DNA of 34,494 nt from positions 1 to 34,494 of the forward strand of contig CACAXS010000009.1 in assembly GCA_902536545.1 (NCBI GenBank), written 5' to 3'. This document shows, piece by piece, positions 1 to 8,614 of this stretch. The position numbers and the translations under genes are program-made. The notes under the pieces are model-generated. The model was not told the origin of the DNA, searched no databases, and saw only the letters and a list, made by a program, of their open reading frames with translations. The DNA comes from an uncultured Prochlorococcus sp. (lineage in GTDB: Bacteria > Cyanobacteriota > Cyanobacteriia > PCC-6307 > Cyanobiaceae). The stretch's first letter is position 1. The number at the start of each line of letters is the position of its first letter.

Positions 1-1376
1 AATCTGTTTTATCGCACGCAGAAAATAATATTAAATTTTCAGAAAAATGGTCTGAAGAATCTGATAATTTATCCACTCAATTAATTTTGGCAAGGCAATG
101 GTTAAAGGATGTCAAGATAACAAAAGAGCAAATAACCTATTTAGTTAATGAAGCTCTTAGAGGAGGAGTAGAAGGTCATAGGTCAGAATTATTTGCAGCA
201 AAAGTAGCAAAGGCTAATGCAGCTCTTCGAGGCGATGAGAATGTTAATTCTGAAGACCTAAAAGTCGCAGTTAGGTTAGTTATTCTCCCACGAGCAATGC
301 AAATTCCTCCAGAAGATGATGATATTCAACCTCCCCCTCCAGAGGATCAGAGTCCCCCACCTCCACCTCAATCAAATAATGAAGAGTCTGAACCTGAGGC
401 TAGTGAAAATGATAATGAGCAAGACCAAGAACAAGAAGAAGATAATCTTGATGGAGAAGAAGAATCTACGCCCGAAATACCTGAAGAATTCATTTTAGAT
501 CCTGAGTCATGTATGGTTGATCCTGATTTGTTACTGTTTTCATCAGCCAAAGCAAAAGCAGGAAATAGTGGAAGTAGATCAGTAATATTCAGTGATAGCA
601 GAGGAAGGTATGTGAAACCTATAATCCCAAGAGGTAAAGTAAAAAGAATTGCGGTAGATGCGACTTTGCGAGCTGCAGCTCCTTATCAAAAATCACGAAG
701 ATTAAGGAATCCTAATAAATCAATAGTTATTGAAGAGAATGATTTTAGGGCAAAGCTTCTCCAAAAAAAGGCGGGTGCTTTAGTCATTTTTCTTGTTGAT
801 GCCAGTGGCTCTATGGCTCTTAATAGAATGCAAAGTGCTAAAGGTGCAGTTATCAGACTTTTGACCGAGGCATATGAGAATAGAGATGAAGTTGCCCTAA
901 TTCCCTTTAGAGGTAATCAGGCAGAAGTTCTTTTGCCTCCAACAAGATCAATAACTGCAGCGAAAAGAAGGCTAGAAACAATGCCATGCGGAGGAGGATC
1001 GCCTTTAGCTCATGGACTAACGCAATCAGCAAAAGTAGCAAAAAATGCTCTTTCAACAGGAGATATAGGTCAAGTTATTGTTGTTGGAATTACCGATGGA
1101 AGAGGAAATGTTCCATTAGGATTATCTTTAGGGCAAAATGAGGTTGAGGGAAAAGATAATGAAAATCTCAATTTAAAACAGGAGGTTTTAGATATCGCTG
1201 CAAAATATCCTATGCTCGGGATAAAACTCTTAGTAATTGATACAGAGAGAAAATTTATAGCAAGTGGATTTGGTAAAGAGTTAGCAGAGGCTGCTCAAGG
1301 GAAATACGTCCAATTGCCAAAAGCTACAGATAAAGCAATCGCAGCTATGGCTTTAAATGCTATCAATGAATTCTAA
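1..1376 (+). CDS. chlD: Magnesium chelatase subunit ChlD, 5'-truncated by window edge
   Basis: ChlD is the AAA+/VWA subunit that works with ChlI and ChlH to insert Mg2+ into protoporphyrin IX, the first committed step of chlorophyll synthesis. The reading frame is open from base 3 with no stop, so the start lies upstream of the window. What is visible is the end of the AAA+ domain (helical segment with [22 protein letters not shown], of which EGHRSELFA is typical of the family), then a Pro-rich and Asp/Glu-rich linker (about bases 300-490), then a C-terminal VWA domain. The VWA metal site is the DASGSM motif near base 798. The linker composition is the usual ChlD hallmark and separates it from ChlI. 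The gene ends 7 bp from the convergent MCE-protein gene, with no room for a dedicated terminator. Identification is secure; only the N-terminal part is missing. Confidence 0.95.
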   Translation, partial: SVLSHAENNIKFSEKWSEESDNLSTQLILARQWLKDVKITKEQITYLVNEALRGGVEGHRSELFAAKVAKANAALRGDENVNSEDLKVAVRLVILPRAMQIPPEDDDIQPPPPEDQSPPPPPQSNNEESEPEASENDNEQDQEQEEDNLDGEEESTPEIPEEFILDPESCMVDPDLLLFSSAKAKAGNSGSRSVIFSDSRGRYVKPIIPRGKVKRIAVDATLRAAAPYQKSRRLRNPNKSIVIEENDFRAKLLQKKAGALVIFLVDASGSMALNRMQSAKGAVIRLLTEAYENRDEVALIPFRGNQAEVLLPPTRSITAAKRRLETMPCGGGSPLAHGLTQSAKVAKNALSTGDIGQVIVVGITDGRGNVPLGLSLGQNEVEGKDNENLNLKQEVLDIAAKYPMLGIKLLVIDTERKFIASGFGKELAEAAQGKYVQLPKATDKAIAAMALNAINEF

Positions 1377-1383
1377 ATATTCC

Positions 1384-2229
1384 TTATGGATAAATTTCGT
1401 TAAGGAATTTTGAAAGTCCAATCGTTAAATCTCTTATAGATTTAGTTAATTCTTTATCTTGTGTTAATTTTTCAAATTCATCACTCATATCATTTATTTT
1501 GGTTGAGATAGAACTAGCAGCATTAATTGTCAATTTAATGTCATTAAGGGTTTCTTCGTCATCAATAGTAGACAATATGTTATTTAAATGATTAGCAGCA
1601 ATTGTAATTTCTTTTATTAGAGGTTCAACTCTTTGTAGTTCTTGTTTCGATAAGTAAATTAATTCATCAAGATTTTCTTGTGTTCTGTCAAATTGGTCAA
1701 TTGAGTTAACGATGTTTTCAATTAAGTTTTCTTGATTTGTGTCTTTTAAAAGTTGACTTATTTTATTAGTTATATTTGAGAGACTTGATAATTGTTTACC
1801 TGTAATAGTGTCTCCCTGACAAATAATTAATTTTGTGTCGCATTTTTCGGATGTAGGTTTTGCAATGTTTTTAGGAATTGTCTTGTCACTAGTTTCTAAA
1901 GCAACTTGTACATCTCCCCCAAGGAAAGAATTTGTTACTACCCTTGCAAATGCTGGCCTTGGAAGAATAATTTCAGGATTATTTAAAACTATTTTTGCTT
2001 TAATTGATTCATTAGTGAACAAGATATCTTCTATTGATCCAACTAAGATTCCTCTGTAAGTAACTGGAGATTTTTTTGATAAACCACTTGCGTTATTGAA
2101 TTCAGCGAAGAGGTGCCAATTTTTTGAAGATAATCTGACTCCTCTTAGCCAAAAAGAAAAAAATGTGAATATTAAAATTCCTCCTAATAAGGAAAAACCA
2201 ACTATTGAGTCTCTTAAGCTTCTACGCAT
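1384..2229 (-). CDS. MCE/MlaD-family ABC transporter substrate-binding protein
   Basis: A 281-residue protein with one N-terminal membrane helix (about residues 10-30) followed by an MCE/MlaD domain (about 35-115, with the typical SGLSKKSPVTYRGILVGSI stretch). The long polar C-terminal half (about 145-281) is predicted helical and Asn/Ile/Glu-rich. MCE proteins shuttle lipids between membranes; the closest functional parallels are bacterial MlaD and chloroplast TGD2. Its start lies 5 bp downstream of the stop of the ABC ATPase gene on the same strand, so the two should form one operon. The MlaE/TGD1-type permease is not in this window and would have to be encoded elsewhere. The family call is firm; the substrate (phospholipid or glycolipid) is inferred. 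Confidence 0.85.
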   Translation of the reverse strand: MRRSLRDSIVGFSLLGGILIFTFFSFWLRGVRLSSKNWHLFAEFNNASGLSKKSPVTYRGILVGSIEDILFTNESIKAKIVLNNPEIILPRPAFARVVTNSFLGGDVQVALETSDKTIPKNIAKPTSEKCDTKLIICQGDTITGKQLSSLSNITNKISQLLKDTNQENLIENIVNSIDQFDRTQENLDELIYLSKQELQRVEPLIKEITIAANHLNNILSTIDDEETLNDIKLTINAASSISTKINDMSDEFEKLTQDKELTKSIRDLTIGLSKFLNEIYP

Positions 2230-2234
2230 AATTT

Positions 2235-3020
2235 CTAAATGTCTTTGGGTTGCATGGGACCATCAAGTTTTCCATTCCTAAATTGAAATACATAGGGATC
2301 TTTACTCTTTTTAAATTCATCAATCGAGCCTGCCCATCTGAATTTGCCGCCATAAAGCATTAAAACTTTATCTGAAGTCCTCTCTATAGTACTAAGAACA
2401 TGGCTAACTACAATAGATGATCCGCTAGCTTTATCATTTGTCTTATTAATTAAATCTTCAATTCTTGATGAGGCAATTGGATCGAGGCCAGCAGTTGGTT
2501 CATCAAAAAGTAATAGAGGTTTAGACTTTGCATTGAGAGTTTGATCAGTAATTAATGCTCTAGCAAAACTTACTCTTTTTTGCATGCCTCCGCTTAATTC
2601 ATTTGGAAGTTTATTCTCAACATTAAATAATCCTACCTCAGCTAAGCATTCACGTACTATTTCATTAATTAACTTTTTAGATAGGTTTTTATTTCTTTTA
2701 AGGAGAAAACCTACATTTTCTTCAATAGTTAGAGATCCTAATAAAGCCGGGTTCTGAAAAACTAGTCTTACATCAGGAGGATTATTTTGATCTAATCTCA
2801 GATATGTTTGCTTCTCACCAAATATTCTTAATTCTCCTTTGGTAGGTAAAATAAGTCCTGCTAATATTTTTAATATGGTTGATTTACCAGAACCTGAGGG
2901 GCCAACAATAGCTAATTTCTCTCCATCATTAAGTTCAAAATTTATTTGATTAAGCACATTGACTTCGCCCCAGCTTATTGAGAGGTTTTTTGTTTCAACT
3001 GCATGTTTTGATTTTTTCAA
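2235..3020 (-). CDS. ABC transporter ATP-binding protein, MlaF/TGD3-like
   Basis: A 261-residue ABC ATPase with all catalytic motifs: Walker A GPSGSGKS (40-47), Q-loop Gln at 89, signature LSGGMQKR (142-149), Walker B LLLFDEP (169-175) and H-loop His at 207. The signature with Met-Gln after SGG is typical of the Mla/TGD branch, which fits the MCE-domain gene directly downstream (5-bp gap). The likely role is to energise lipid movement between the envelope membranes, or towards the thylakoid, together with a permease encoded elsewhere. It is divergent from the yvcK-like gene, with 130 bp between the starts. The ATPase call is certain; the lipid-transport assignment comes from signature and context. 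Confidence 0.88.
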   Translation of the reverse strand: MKKSKHAVETKNLSISWGEVNVLNQINFELNDGEKLAIVGPSGSGKSTILKILAGLILPTKGELRIFGEKQTYLRLDQNNPPDVRLVFQNPALLGSLTIEENVGFLLKRNKNLSKKLINEIVRECLAEVGLFNVENKLPNELSGGMQKRVSFARALITDQTLNAKSKPLLLFDEPTAGLDPIASSRIEDLINKTNDKASGSSIVVSHVLSTIERTSDKVLMLYGGKFRWAGSIDEFKKSKDPYVFQFRNGKLDGPMQPKDI

Positions 3021-3095
3021 AACTTATATAAAGAGCATCTATATATATCATTTTGCCTATTTTTATAAATAAAAAAAGGATGTATGAATTTGATT

Positions 3096-3144
3096 TATAA
3101 TGATTTTATATAGTTTTTAAATTTGAGAAAAATAATTTAAGAGG
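3096..3144 (+). promoter_or_regulatory. Candidate -10 box and ribosome binding site of the yvcK-like gene
   Basis: A perfect TATAAT lies at 3096-3101 in the 130-bp divergent spacer. The sequence AAGAGG at 3139-3144 sits six bases before the ATG at 3151 and is a good Shine-Dalgarno match. No convincing -35 box is seen, and the region is very AT-rich, so the -10 match could be chance. Confidence 0.35.
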
Positions 3145-3150
3145 TTTTTA

Positions 3151-4536
3151 ATGAATAAGCGTAAAAAAAGAGTAATAAGGCACTATAAAAATTTTAAAAA
3201 GTCTAATTTTGACTTATTGAAGAAAATCTTAAGAATTTTGAGTTGGCTTTTGCCAGGATTGCTAATAAAAAGATGGATGCTTACATCTGCGATAGGTTTT
3301 TTGACTACATTATTAGGCGTGGCAATTTGGACAAATTTAAGACCGCTCTATTGGCTTATTGAAATATTTTTTTCGGTAATTACAGGTTTAACCAGTATTT
3401 TGCCTGTTTCATTGATGGGACCATTGATTTTTGTTATTGGAATATTATTAATAGGGATTGGACAAAATAGAAGTATTAATTCTATTCAAAAAGCACTTGT
3501 TCCAGAAAAAGATACATTTTTAGTTGATGCACTAAGAGTAAAAAGTAAATTAAACAGAGGCCCAAATATTGTTGCAATTGGGGGCGGTACAGGCTTATCT
3601 ACTTTACTGAAAGGCTTAAAAAATTATAGTAGTAACATTACAGCAATTGTAAATGTATCCGATGACGGTGGAAGTAGTGGAATTCTCAGAAAACAATTAG
3701 GTGTGCAACCTCCAGGAGATATTAGAAATTGTTTGGCAGCCTTATCAAACGAAGAACCTACTTTAACTAGATTATTTCAGTACAGATTTTCAGGGGGAAG
3801 TGGTTTGGAAGGTCATAGTTTTGGAAATCTATTCTTGTCAGCTTTAACAACAATTACAGGCAGTTTAGAAAAAGCAGTTCAAGCCTCTAGTAAGGTTTTG
3901 GCGGTACAAGGTCAAGTTTTACCTGCAACAAATATTGATGTAATGTTATGGGCCGAATTAGAAGATGGCGAAAAAATTTATGGTGAAAGCAAGATTAGTA
4001 AATCAAAAAAATTAATTTCGAGGATTGGTTACTTACCAGAAAATCCCTCAGCTCTACCAAGTGCTCTTGAATCTATAAAAGAAGCTGATTTAATTGTTCT
4101 TGGCCCAGGCAGTCTATACACTTCTTTATTGCCCAATCTTTTAGTACCAGAGATAGTAGATGCCTTATTGCAAAGTAATGCTCCTAAAATTTATATAAGT
4201 AATTTGATGACTCAGCCTGGAGAAACAGATGGACTTGATGTATATCAACATATCAAAGCAATAGAAAAACAATTATCAAATTTTGGAGTTAATACTCGAA
4301 TTTTTAACTCAATATTATCTCAGATTCAATTTGAAAAGTCTCCATTAGTAGACTATTACGAAAGTAGAGGGGCAGAGCCTGTCCAATGCAATAAAGAAAA
4401 ATTATTATCTGAAGGTTATTATGTTTTGCAAGCACCATTATATTCAAAAAGAATAACTCCAACTCTTAGACATGATCCAAGAAGATTATCAAGAGCAGTT
4501 ATGTTTATTTATCGCAAATTAAAAAAATTAAATTGA
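3151..4536 (+). CDS. YvcK/CofD-like protein with N-terminal membrane region
   Basis: A 461-residue protein. The C-terminal 320 residues (from about 139) are a CofD/YvcK domain: nucleotide-binding GGGTGLS at 144-150, DDGGSSG at 171-177, PPGDIRNCLAALS, GHSFGNLFLSAL and VLGPGSLYTSLLPNLLV. Family members such as B. subtilis YvcK bind UDP-sugars and affect gluconeogenic growth and cell-wall metabolism; CofD itself makes F420, for which there is no sign here. The first 130 residues are an extra segment with a basic head and about three hydrophobic helices (about 44-60, 67-85, 90-104), so the protein should be membrane-anchored. It ends 1 bp from the convergent ndhJ stop. The family assignment is firm; the biochemical role in cyanobacteria is not established here. 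Confidence 0.88.
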   Translation: MNKRKKRVIRHYKNFKKSNFDLLKKILRILSWLLPGLLIKRWMLTSAIGFLTTLLGVAIWTNLRPLYWLIEIFFSVITGLTSILPVSLMGPLIFVIGILLIGIGQNRSINSIQKALVPEKDTFLVDALRVKSKLNRGPNIVAIGGGTGLSTLLKGLKNYSSNITAIVNVSDDGGSSGILRKQLGVQPPGDIRNCLAALSNEEPTLTRLFQYRFSGGSGLEGHSFGNLFLSALTTITGSLEKAVQASSKVLAVQGQVLPATNIDVMLWAELEDGEKIYGESKISKSKKLISRIGYLPENPSALPSALESIKEADLIVLGPGSLYTSLLPNLLVPEIVDALLQSNAPKIYISNLMTQPGETDGLDVYQHIKAIEKQLSNFGVNTRIFNSILSQIQFEKSPLVDYYESRGAEPVQCNKEKLLSEGYYVLQAPLYSKRITPTLRHDPRRLSRAVMFIYRKLKKLN

Positions 4537-4537
4537 A

Positions 4538-5068
4538 TTAATAAGCATCTTGAAGTTCATAGAAATCTGGCTGAATATAATCTTTTCGTAATGGCCATCC
4601 TCTCCAATCTTCAGGCATTAATAATCTTTTGGGATTGGGATGATCAATAAAATTTATTCCATACATATCAAAAGTTTCTCTTTCTTGCCAATCACTTCCT
4701 TTAAAAATTTTATACAAACTAGGAATTGATAAATCAGAATCTCTTTTTAAGAAAACTTTTAATCTGACTTCCTTAATTTTTTTAATTTTTTGTAAATCAT
4801 CTACAGTTATAAAATGGTAGAAGCTTACAAGATTTTTGCCTGGTCCCTCATCATATCCTCCTTGACATTGGAGATAGTTGAAACCGTAATTTCTCAAGGC
4901 AGATACTGCTTCATATAATTTGCTAGGTTCCACTGAAATGTTTTCAATTCCTATGTGATCATCAGATAAAGATTTATTTGGAATTCCATCTTTAGACAAA
5001 GATTGGCTTATAAACCCTTCTTTTTCTATTGAAGTATCTGAGGATGTGGCTAAACCGTCTTTTTCCAT
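4538..5068 (-). CDS. ndhJ: NAD(P)H-quinone oxidoreductase subunit J
   Basis: A 176-residue homologue of the 30-kDa (NuoC-type) subunit of the NDH-1 complex, which passes electrons from ferredoxin to plastoquinone in cyclic flow and respiration. The signature [36 protein letters not shown] near the C-terminus is unmistakable. The first 40 residues are a Ser/Asp/Lys-rich tail with near-repeats (SLSKDG and SLSDDH), looser than the conserved body. Its ATG overlaps the ndhK stop by one base (TAATG on the minus strand), which implies translational coupling in an ndhC-ndhK-ndhJ operon. Confidence 0.96.
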   Translation of the reverse strand: MEKDGLATSSDTSIEKEGFISQSLSKDGIPNKSLSDDHIGIENISVEPSKLYEAVSALRNYGFNYLQCQGGYDEGPGKNLVSFYHFITVDDLQKIKKIKEVRLKVFLKRDSDLSIPSLYKIFKGSDWQERETFDMYGINFIDHPNPKRLLMPEDWRGWPLRKDYIQPDFYELQDAY

Positions 5069-5802
5069 TAATCTTCTTCAGAATTAATAATTTCAGTTTT
5101 TTCGGTATTTTCAGGTAATTCGGTTATTTTCTCTTTTTTGGAGGGAGGTATTACGTTAGCTGAGGTTTTGTTTAGATATTCACCTGTATTTTCTGAGAAA
5201 ACAAGATTCATTTCGTGATCAGATGTTATGTATCTGTGAGTTTGTTCTGTTTTAGTGCGCTCTAAAAATGATTCATTACCAACTTTTTTTCTTAATTTAA
5301 TTACAGCATCAAAAATTGCTTCTGGTCTTGGTGGACATCCTGGGAGGTATAAATCAACTGGTATCAATTTATCAACGCCTCTTACAGCAGTTGTAGAATC
5401 TGCACTAAACATCCCCCCTGTGATTGTGCAAGCACCCATAGCGATGACGTACTTTGGTTCAGGCATCTGTTCATAAAGTCTTACAAGCGCGGGTGCCATC
5501 TTCATTGTTACTGTCCCTGCAACTATTAGTAAATCTGCTTGCCGTGGCGAGCTTCTAGGTACTAATCCAAATCTATCAAAGTCAAATCTTGATCCAATTA
5601 AGGCAGCAAATTCTATAAAACAACAAGCTGTTCCATAAAGGAGGGGCCATAGACTGCTTAATCTAGCCCAATTATGTAGATCGTCTAAACTTGTCAATAT
5701 AATGTTTTCGCTTAAATCTGTAGTAACTTGGGGTGCACCAAGTGGATTGCAAGTTCCTTCTCGGATTTCTCTTATTGCTTTTGGGGATAGTTGTGGATTC
5801 AA
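5068..5802 (-). CDS. ndhK: NAD(P)H-quinone oxidoreductase subunit K
   Basis: A 244-residue NuoB/PSST-type subunit that carries the last 4Fe-4S cluster (N2) next to the plastoquinone site of NDH-1. The four cluster ligands are visible: the Cys-Cys pair in TACCFIEFA, the Cys in GACTITGG and the Cys in PGCPPRPEA. The core ends near residue 190. The remaining 50 residues are a polar, Glu/Thr/Asn-rich tail typical of the cyanobacterial form. It lies between ndhC (4-bp gap) and ndhJ (1-base overlap). Confidence 0.97.
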   Translation of the reverse strand: MNPQLSPKAIREIREGTCNPLGAPQVTTDLSENIILTSLDDLHNWARLSSLWPLLYGTACCFIEFAALIGSRFDFDRFGLVPRSSPRQADLLIVAGTVTMKMAPALVRLYEQMPEPKYVIAMGACTITGGMFSADSTTAVRGVDKLIPVDLYLPGCPPRPEAIFDAVIKLRKKVGNESFLERTKTEQTHRYITSDHEMNLVFSENTGEYLNKTSANVIPPSKKEKITELPENTEKTEIINSEED

Positions 5803-5806
5803 TTTT

Positions 5807-6169
5807 TTAACTCCATTCTAAAGCACCTTTTCTCCATGCATATGCCAGAGCGATAACAAGTATTGCAATGAAAATCAAAGCCTCAATAAAAGCTAATAAG
5901 CCTAATCTACTGAAGGCAACAGCCCAAGGATAAAGGAATACTGTCTCAACATCAAATATAACGAAAACCAAGGCAAACATGTAATAACGAATATTAAATT
6001 GAATCCATGCTCCTCCTATAGGCTCCATTCCGGATTCATAAGTAAGTTTTCTTTCACCTGTTCTACCTTTTGGGGCAACAATGAGATTAGTAACTAGAGC
6101 TAATACTGGGACAGCTGCTGCAATCAGAAGGAACCCTAAAAAATATTCATAGCCTGTTAATACAAACAT
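5807..6169 (-). CDS. ndhC: NAD(P)H-quinone oxidoreductase subunit 3
   Basis: A 120-residue membrane subunit with three hydrophobic helices (about 8-30, 62-82, 88-110). The conserved loop [43 protein letters not shown] identifies NuoA/NdhC. It is the first gene of the ndhC-ndhK-ndhJ operon and starts 77 bp from the divergent rubredoxin gene, so both promoters must share that short spacer. Confidence 0.97.
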   Translation of the reverse strand: MFVLTGYEYFLGFLLIAAAVPVLALVTNLIVAPKGRTGERKLTYESGMEPIGGAWIQFNIRYYMFALVFVIFDVETVFLYPWAVAFSRLGLLAFIEALIFIAILVIALAYAWRKGALEWS

Positions 6170-6197
6170 CTTAAAAAAATAATTTTGAATAAAAGTC

Positions 6198-6209
6198 GCT
6201 TAATTAAGC
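6198..6209. promoter_or_regulatory. 12-base perfect palindrome in the ndhC/rubA divergent spacer
   Basis: GCTTAATTAAGC is a perfect palindrome in the middle of the 77-bp spacer between the divergent ndhC and rubredoxin genes. Its position would suit a shared operator, but AT-rich palindromes arise easily and no known regulator motif is recognised. Confidence 0.3.
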
Positions 6210-6221
6210 AAAATCTTTTAA

Positions 6222-6241
6222 AGTTCTTAAAGAACTATAAT
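6222..6241 (+). promoter_or_regulatory. Inverted repeat merging into a consensus -10 box before rubA
   Basis: A perfect 15-base inverted repeat (AGTTCTT, A, AAGAACT; 6222-6236) runs directly into TATAAT (6236-6241). The GTG start codon of the rubredoxin gene is only five bases further on. A normal -10 to start-site distance would put transcription start at the GTG itself, which suggests a leaderless mRNA with an operator covering the promoter. No -35 box and no Shine-Dalgarno sequence are seen. Confidence 0.4.
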
Positions 6242-6246
6242 AAACC

Positions 6247-6675
6247 GTGAGTGAAAACATTCAACCAGCCTCTGAGGAAAACAAAATAGTTGAAGCCTTT
6301 GAGAAAGAAAAACTTTCTGAAAACCCCTCAGGAGAAAATGTTGAACAATCTATTCTTAATCTAGAACAAAATAGATTCGAATGTAGAAGTTGTGGATATA
6401 TTTATGATCCGTCGGAAGGAAATAAAAAATTAAATATACCAAAAAATACCCCTTTTTCCGAGTTGGATGGGAATACTTTTGCTTGCCCTGTTTGTAGAGC
6501 CGGTAAAAATTTTTATAAGGATATTGGATCCAGAGCAAAACCTAGTGGATTTGAAGAGAATTTAGTTTATGGATTTGGATTTAATAGTTTACCTCCTGGA
6601 CAAAAAAATATCTTGATTTTTGGAGGATTGGCATTTGCTGCTGCTATGTTCCTTTCTTTGTACTCTTTACATTAA
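6247..6675 (+). CDS. rubA: Membrane-anchored rubredoxin, photosystem assembly type
   Basis: A 142-residue protein starting with GTG. It has an acidic N-terminal extension (1-42), a rubredoxin domain with the four iron ligands Cys46, Cys49, Cys80 and Cys83 (ECRSCGYIYDP and ACPVCRAGKN), a short linker, and one C-terminal membrane helix (about 120-140). This is the architecture of cyanobacterial and plastid RubA, which is needed for photosystem assembly at the thylakoid. The chromosomal order rubA, ycf48, psbEFLJ is conserved in cyanobacteria and supports the role. The next gene follows after 9 bp on the same strand. The start has no Shine-Dalgarno sequence and may be leaderless. Confidence 0.92.
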   Translation: MSENIQPASEENKIVEAFEKEKLSENPSGENVEQSILNLEQNRFECRSCGYIYDPSEGNKKLNIPKNTPFSELDGNTFACPVCRAGKNFYKDIGSRAKPSGFEENLVYGFGFNSLPPGQKNILIFGGLAFAAAMFLSLYSLH

Positions 6676-6684
6676 TATAATTAA

Positions 6685-7698
6685 ATGAAAAAATTTTTTA
6701 TCAGTATTCCTAACCTTCTTTTGTCTGTAGTTCTCTGTTTTGTTTTAAGCAGTTGTTCATCTACAGGTGTAAAGATGAATGAAAGCAGCCCTTGGAAAAC
6801 AATTCAGTTTGAAGATCAGGCTAATGCTTTAGATGTTGATTTTATAGATGATAATCATGGGTTTTTAGTAGGCTCAAACAGATTGATTATGGAATCAACT
6901 AATGGTGGTGAAACATGGGAAAAAAGATCATTAGATATTTCTGCTGAAGAGAACTTTCGTCTTCTCGATATTGATTTCAAGGGTTCTGAAGGTTGGTTAA
7001 TAGGACAACCCTCTCTCGTAATGCATACTGTCGATGAAGGTAAAAACTGGACTAGGCTTTCACTTGGGAAGTTACCAGGCCAGCCTTTTTTAGTAACTAC
7101 TATTGATGAAGGGGCTGCACAATTGGCGACAACCTCAGCAGCTATTTATGAAACATCCAATAGCGGTGAAACATGGGAGGCAAAAGTATCAGACCCTTCG
7201 GAACAGGGAGGTATAAGAGACTTAAGAAGAACATCTAGTGGTGATTATGTGAGCGTAAGCAGTCTTGGAAATTTCTTCTCTACTCTTGATAGCGATAGTA
7301 ATACTTGGATTGCTCACCAAAGAGCAAGTAGCAAGAGAGTGCAAAGCATTGGTTTCAATCCAGAAGGAAGTTTATGGATGCTTTCAAGAGGTGCGGAAAT
7401 TAGATTTAATGAAGATTCTAATGATCTAGAAAGTTGGTCAAAACCTATAATTCCTATTCTTAATGGTTACAATTATTTAGACATGGGATGGGATCCAAAT
7501 GGTGATATATGGGCTGGCGGTGGTAATGGCACTTTAATAGTAAGTAAAGATCAAGGTGAAACTTGGAATTCAGATCCTCTTGCTTCTGCATTGCCTACTA
7601 ACTACATAAAAATAGTTTTTCTTGAGAAGGAGTCTTTAGAAAATAAAAAAGGATTCATACTTGGCGAGCGTGGGTACATTCTTAAATGGAATGGCTAA
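6685..7698 (+). CDS. ycf48: Photosystem II assembly factor Ycf48 (HCF136-like), lipoprotein
   Basis: A 337-residue protein with an N-terminal signal peptide ending in a lipobox (VLSSCSS, Cys at about 24), then repeated beta-propeller blades marked by [30 protein letters not shown] and [10 protein letters not shown]. Ycf48 binds newly made D1 on the lumenal side early in PSII assembly and repair. It sits between rubA and psbEFLJ, all on the plus strand; the 137-bp gap after it probably holds the psbE promoter. Length and repeat pattern match the family. Confidence 0.95.
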   Translation: MKKFFISIPNLLLSVVLCFVLSSCSSTGVKMNESSPWKTIQFEDQANALDVDFIDDNHGFLVGSNRLIMESTNGGETWEKRSLDISAEENFRLLDIDFKGSEGWLIGQPSLVMHTVDEGKNWTRLSLGKLPGQPFLVTTIDEGAAQLATTSAAIYETSNSGETWEAKVSDPSEQGGIRDLRRTSSGDYVSVSSLGNFFSTLDSDSNTWIAHQRASSKRVQSIGFNPEGSLWMLSRGAEIRFNEDSNDLESWSKPIIPILNGYNYLDMGWDPNGDIWAGGGNGTLIVSKDQGETWNSDPLASALPTNYIKIVFLEKESLENKKGFILGERGYILKWNG

Positions 7699-7835
7699 AT
7701 CTGTAATAATTTAAGAAAATAATAAAAAAATTCTTAATTTTGGATGAATTTAACAACTGTCTGTAACCAAGCTGTTAATTTCTTCACGAACTTATGATTT
7801 TACACTGTAAGATCGTATGGTAAACATTTGTGATT

Positions 7836-8084
7836 ATGGCCGCAGGTTCAACGGGTGAACGCCCCTTCTTTGAAATAATCACCAGTATTAGGTACTGGAT
7901 TATTCATGCAGTAACATTGCCAGCTATTTTTATAGCAGGTTTCTTATTCGTATACACAGGTTTGGCTTACGACGCTTTCGGTACTCCTCGTCCGGACAGT
8001 TATTTTCAGGCATCTGAAGCAAAAGCTCCTGTTGTAACACAAAGATTTGATGCGAAATCTCAACTTGATTTAAGAACAAAATAA
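7836..8084 (+). CDS. psbE: Cytochrome b559 alpha subunit
   Basis: 82 residues. The conserved segment [40 protein letters not shown] contains the axial haem-ligand His and the single membrane helix. With PsbF it forms the haem-binding cytochrome b559 heterodimer of the PSII core. The ATG at 7836 was chosen over a GTG two codons upstream because it gives the family-typical start [11 protein letters not shown]. It is the first gene of psbE-psbF-psbL-psbJ. Confidence 0.97.
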   Translation: MAAGSTGERPFFEIITSIRYWIIHAVTLPAIFIAGFLFVYTGLAYDAFGTPRPDSYFQASEAKAPVVTQRFDAKSQLDLRTK

Positions 8085-8086
8085 CT

Positions 8087-8233
8087 ATGTCTAATTCTCA
8101 AGCTCCAATGCAGGCTGCGGAAGTCCGCGTTTATCCTATATTTACTGTTCGTTGGCTAGCAGTTCATGCTTTAGCTATCCCATCAGTATTCTTTTTGGGT
8201 TCTATTGCTGCAATGCAATTCGTAGCCCGATAA
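8087..8233 (+). CDS. psbF: Cytochrome b559 beta subunit
   Basis: A 48-residue reading frame, translated by eye: a short polar head, then [36 protein letters not shown]. The His in the membrane helix ([10 protein letters not shown]) is the second axial ligand of the cytochrome b559 haem. It starts two bases after the psbE stop and is followed by psbL after 11 bp. Length and sequence match PsbF across cyanobacteria. Confidence 0.97.
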
Positions 8234-8244
8234 ATCTAACAATC

Positions 8245-8364
8245 ATGCAAGTAAACGAAAATCCAAACAAAGTTCCAGTTGAACTTAATCGTACAAGTCT
8301 TTATTTAGGCTTATTATCAGTTTTTGTATTGGGAATTTTATTTTCCAGTTACTTTTTCAATTAA
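8245..8364 (+). CDS. psbL: Photosystem II protein L
   Basis: A 39-residue protein beginning [20 protein letters not shown] and ending in one membrane helix ([19 protein letters not shown]), the canonical PsbL form. PsbL lies at the PSII monomer interface near the plastoquinone site. The ATG at 8245 is correct; a longer in-frame reading upstream runs over psbF in the wrong frame. It is the third gene of psbEFLJ. Confidence 0.97.
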
Positions 8365-8373
8365 ATTAAAACT

Positions 8374-8571
8374 ATGAGTAAATTAAAAGGACCTGATGGA
8401 AGAATTCCAGATCGACTTCCCGACGGTAGACCAGCAGTTGCATGGGAAAGAAGATGGACTGAAGGAACACTTCCTCTATGGCTTGTTGCTACAGCAGGTG
8501 GAATTGCAGTTATCTTCGTTTTAGGAATCTTCTTCTATGGCTCATACCAAGGAGTTGGAGCTGGAGGCTAA
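8374..8571 (+). CDS. psbJ: Photosystem II protein J
   Basis: A 65-residue protein with a polar, Arg/Pro-rich N-terminal half (about 1-32) and one membrane helix ([28 protein letters not shown]). The ending [10 protein letters not shown] (the GSY-GxGS-type tail) is diagnostic of PsbJ. The N-terminal extension makes it longer than the 39-40 residues usual elsewhere, a trait of marine picocyanobacteria. It is the last gene of the psbEFLJ operon, and the following gene is convergent. Confidence 0.95.
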   Translation: MSKLKGPDGRIPDRLPDGRPAVAWERRWTEGTLPLWLVATAGGIAVIFVLGIFFYGSYQGVGAGG

Positions 8572-8614
8572 CAAATCATTACCCTGGCTTGACAATCACT
8601 TAAATTTAACAAGT

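Noticed and set aside
7830-7835. GTG start two codons upstream for psbE.
   Set aside because: The family begins at [11 protein letters not shown], which matches the ATG at 7836.
8152-8364. A 70-codon plus-strand frame overlapping the end of psbF and continuing into psbL.
   Set aside because: The upstream part reads psbF in the wrong frame. The true product is PsbL from the ATG at 8245, and PsbF ends at 8233.
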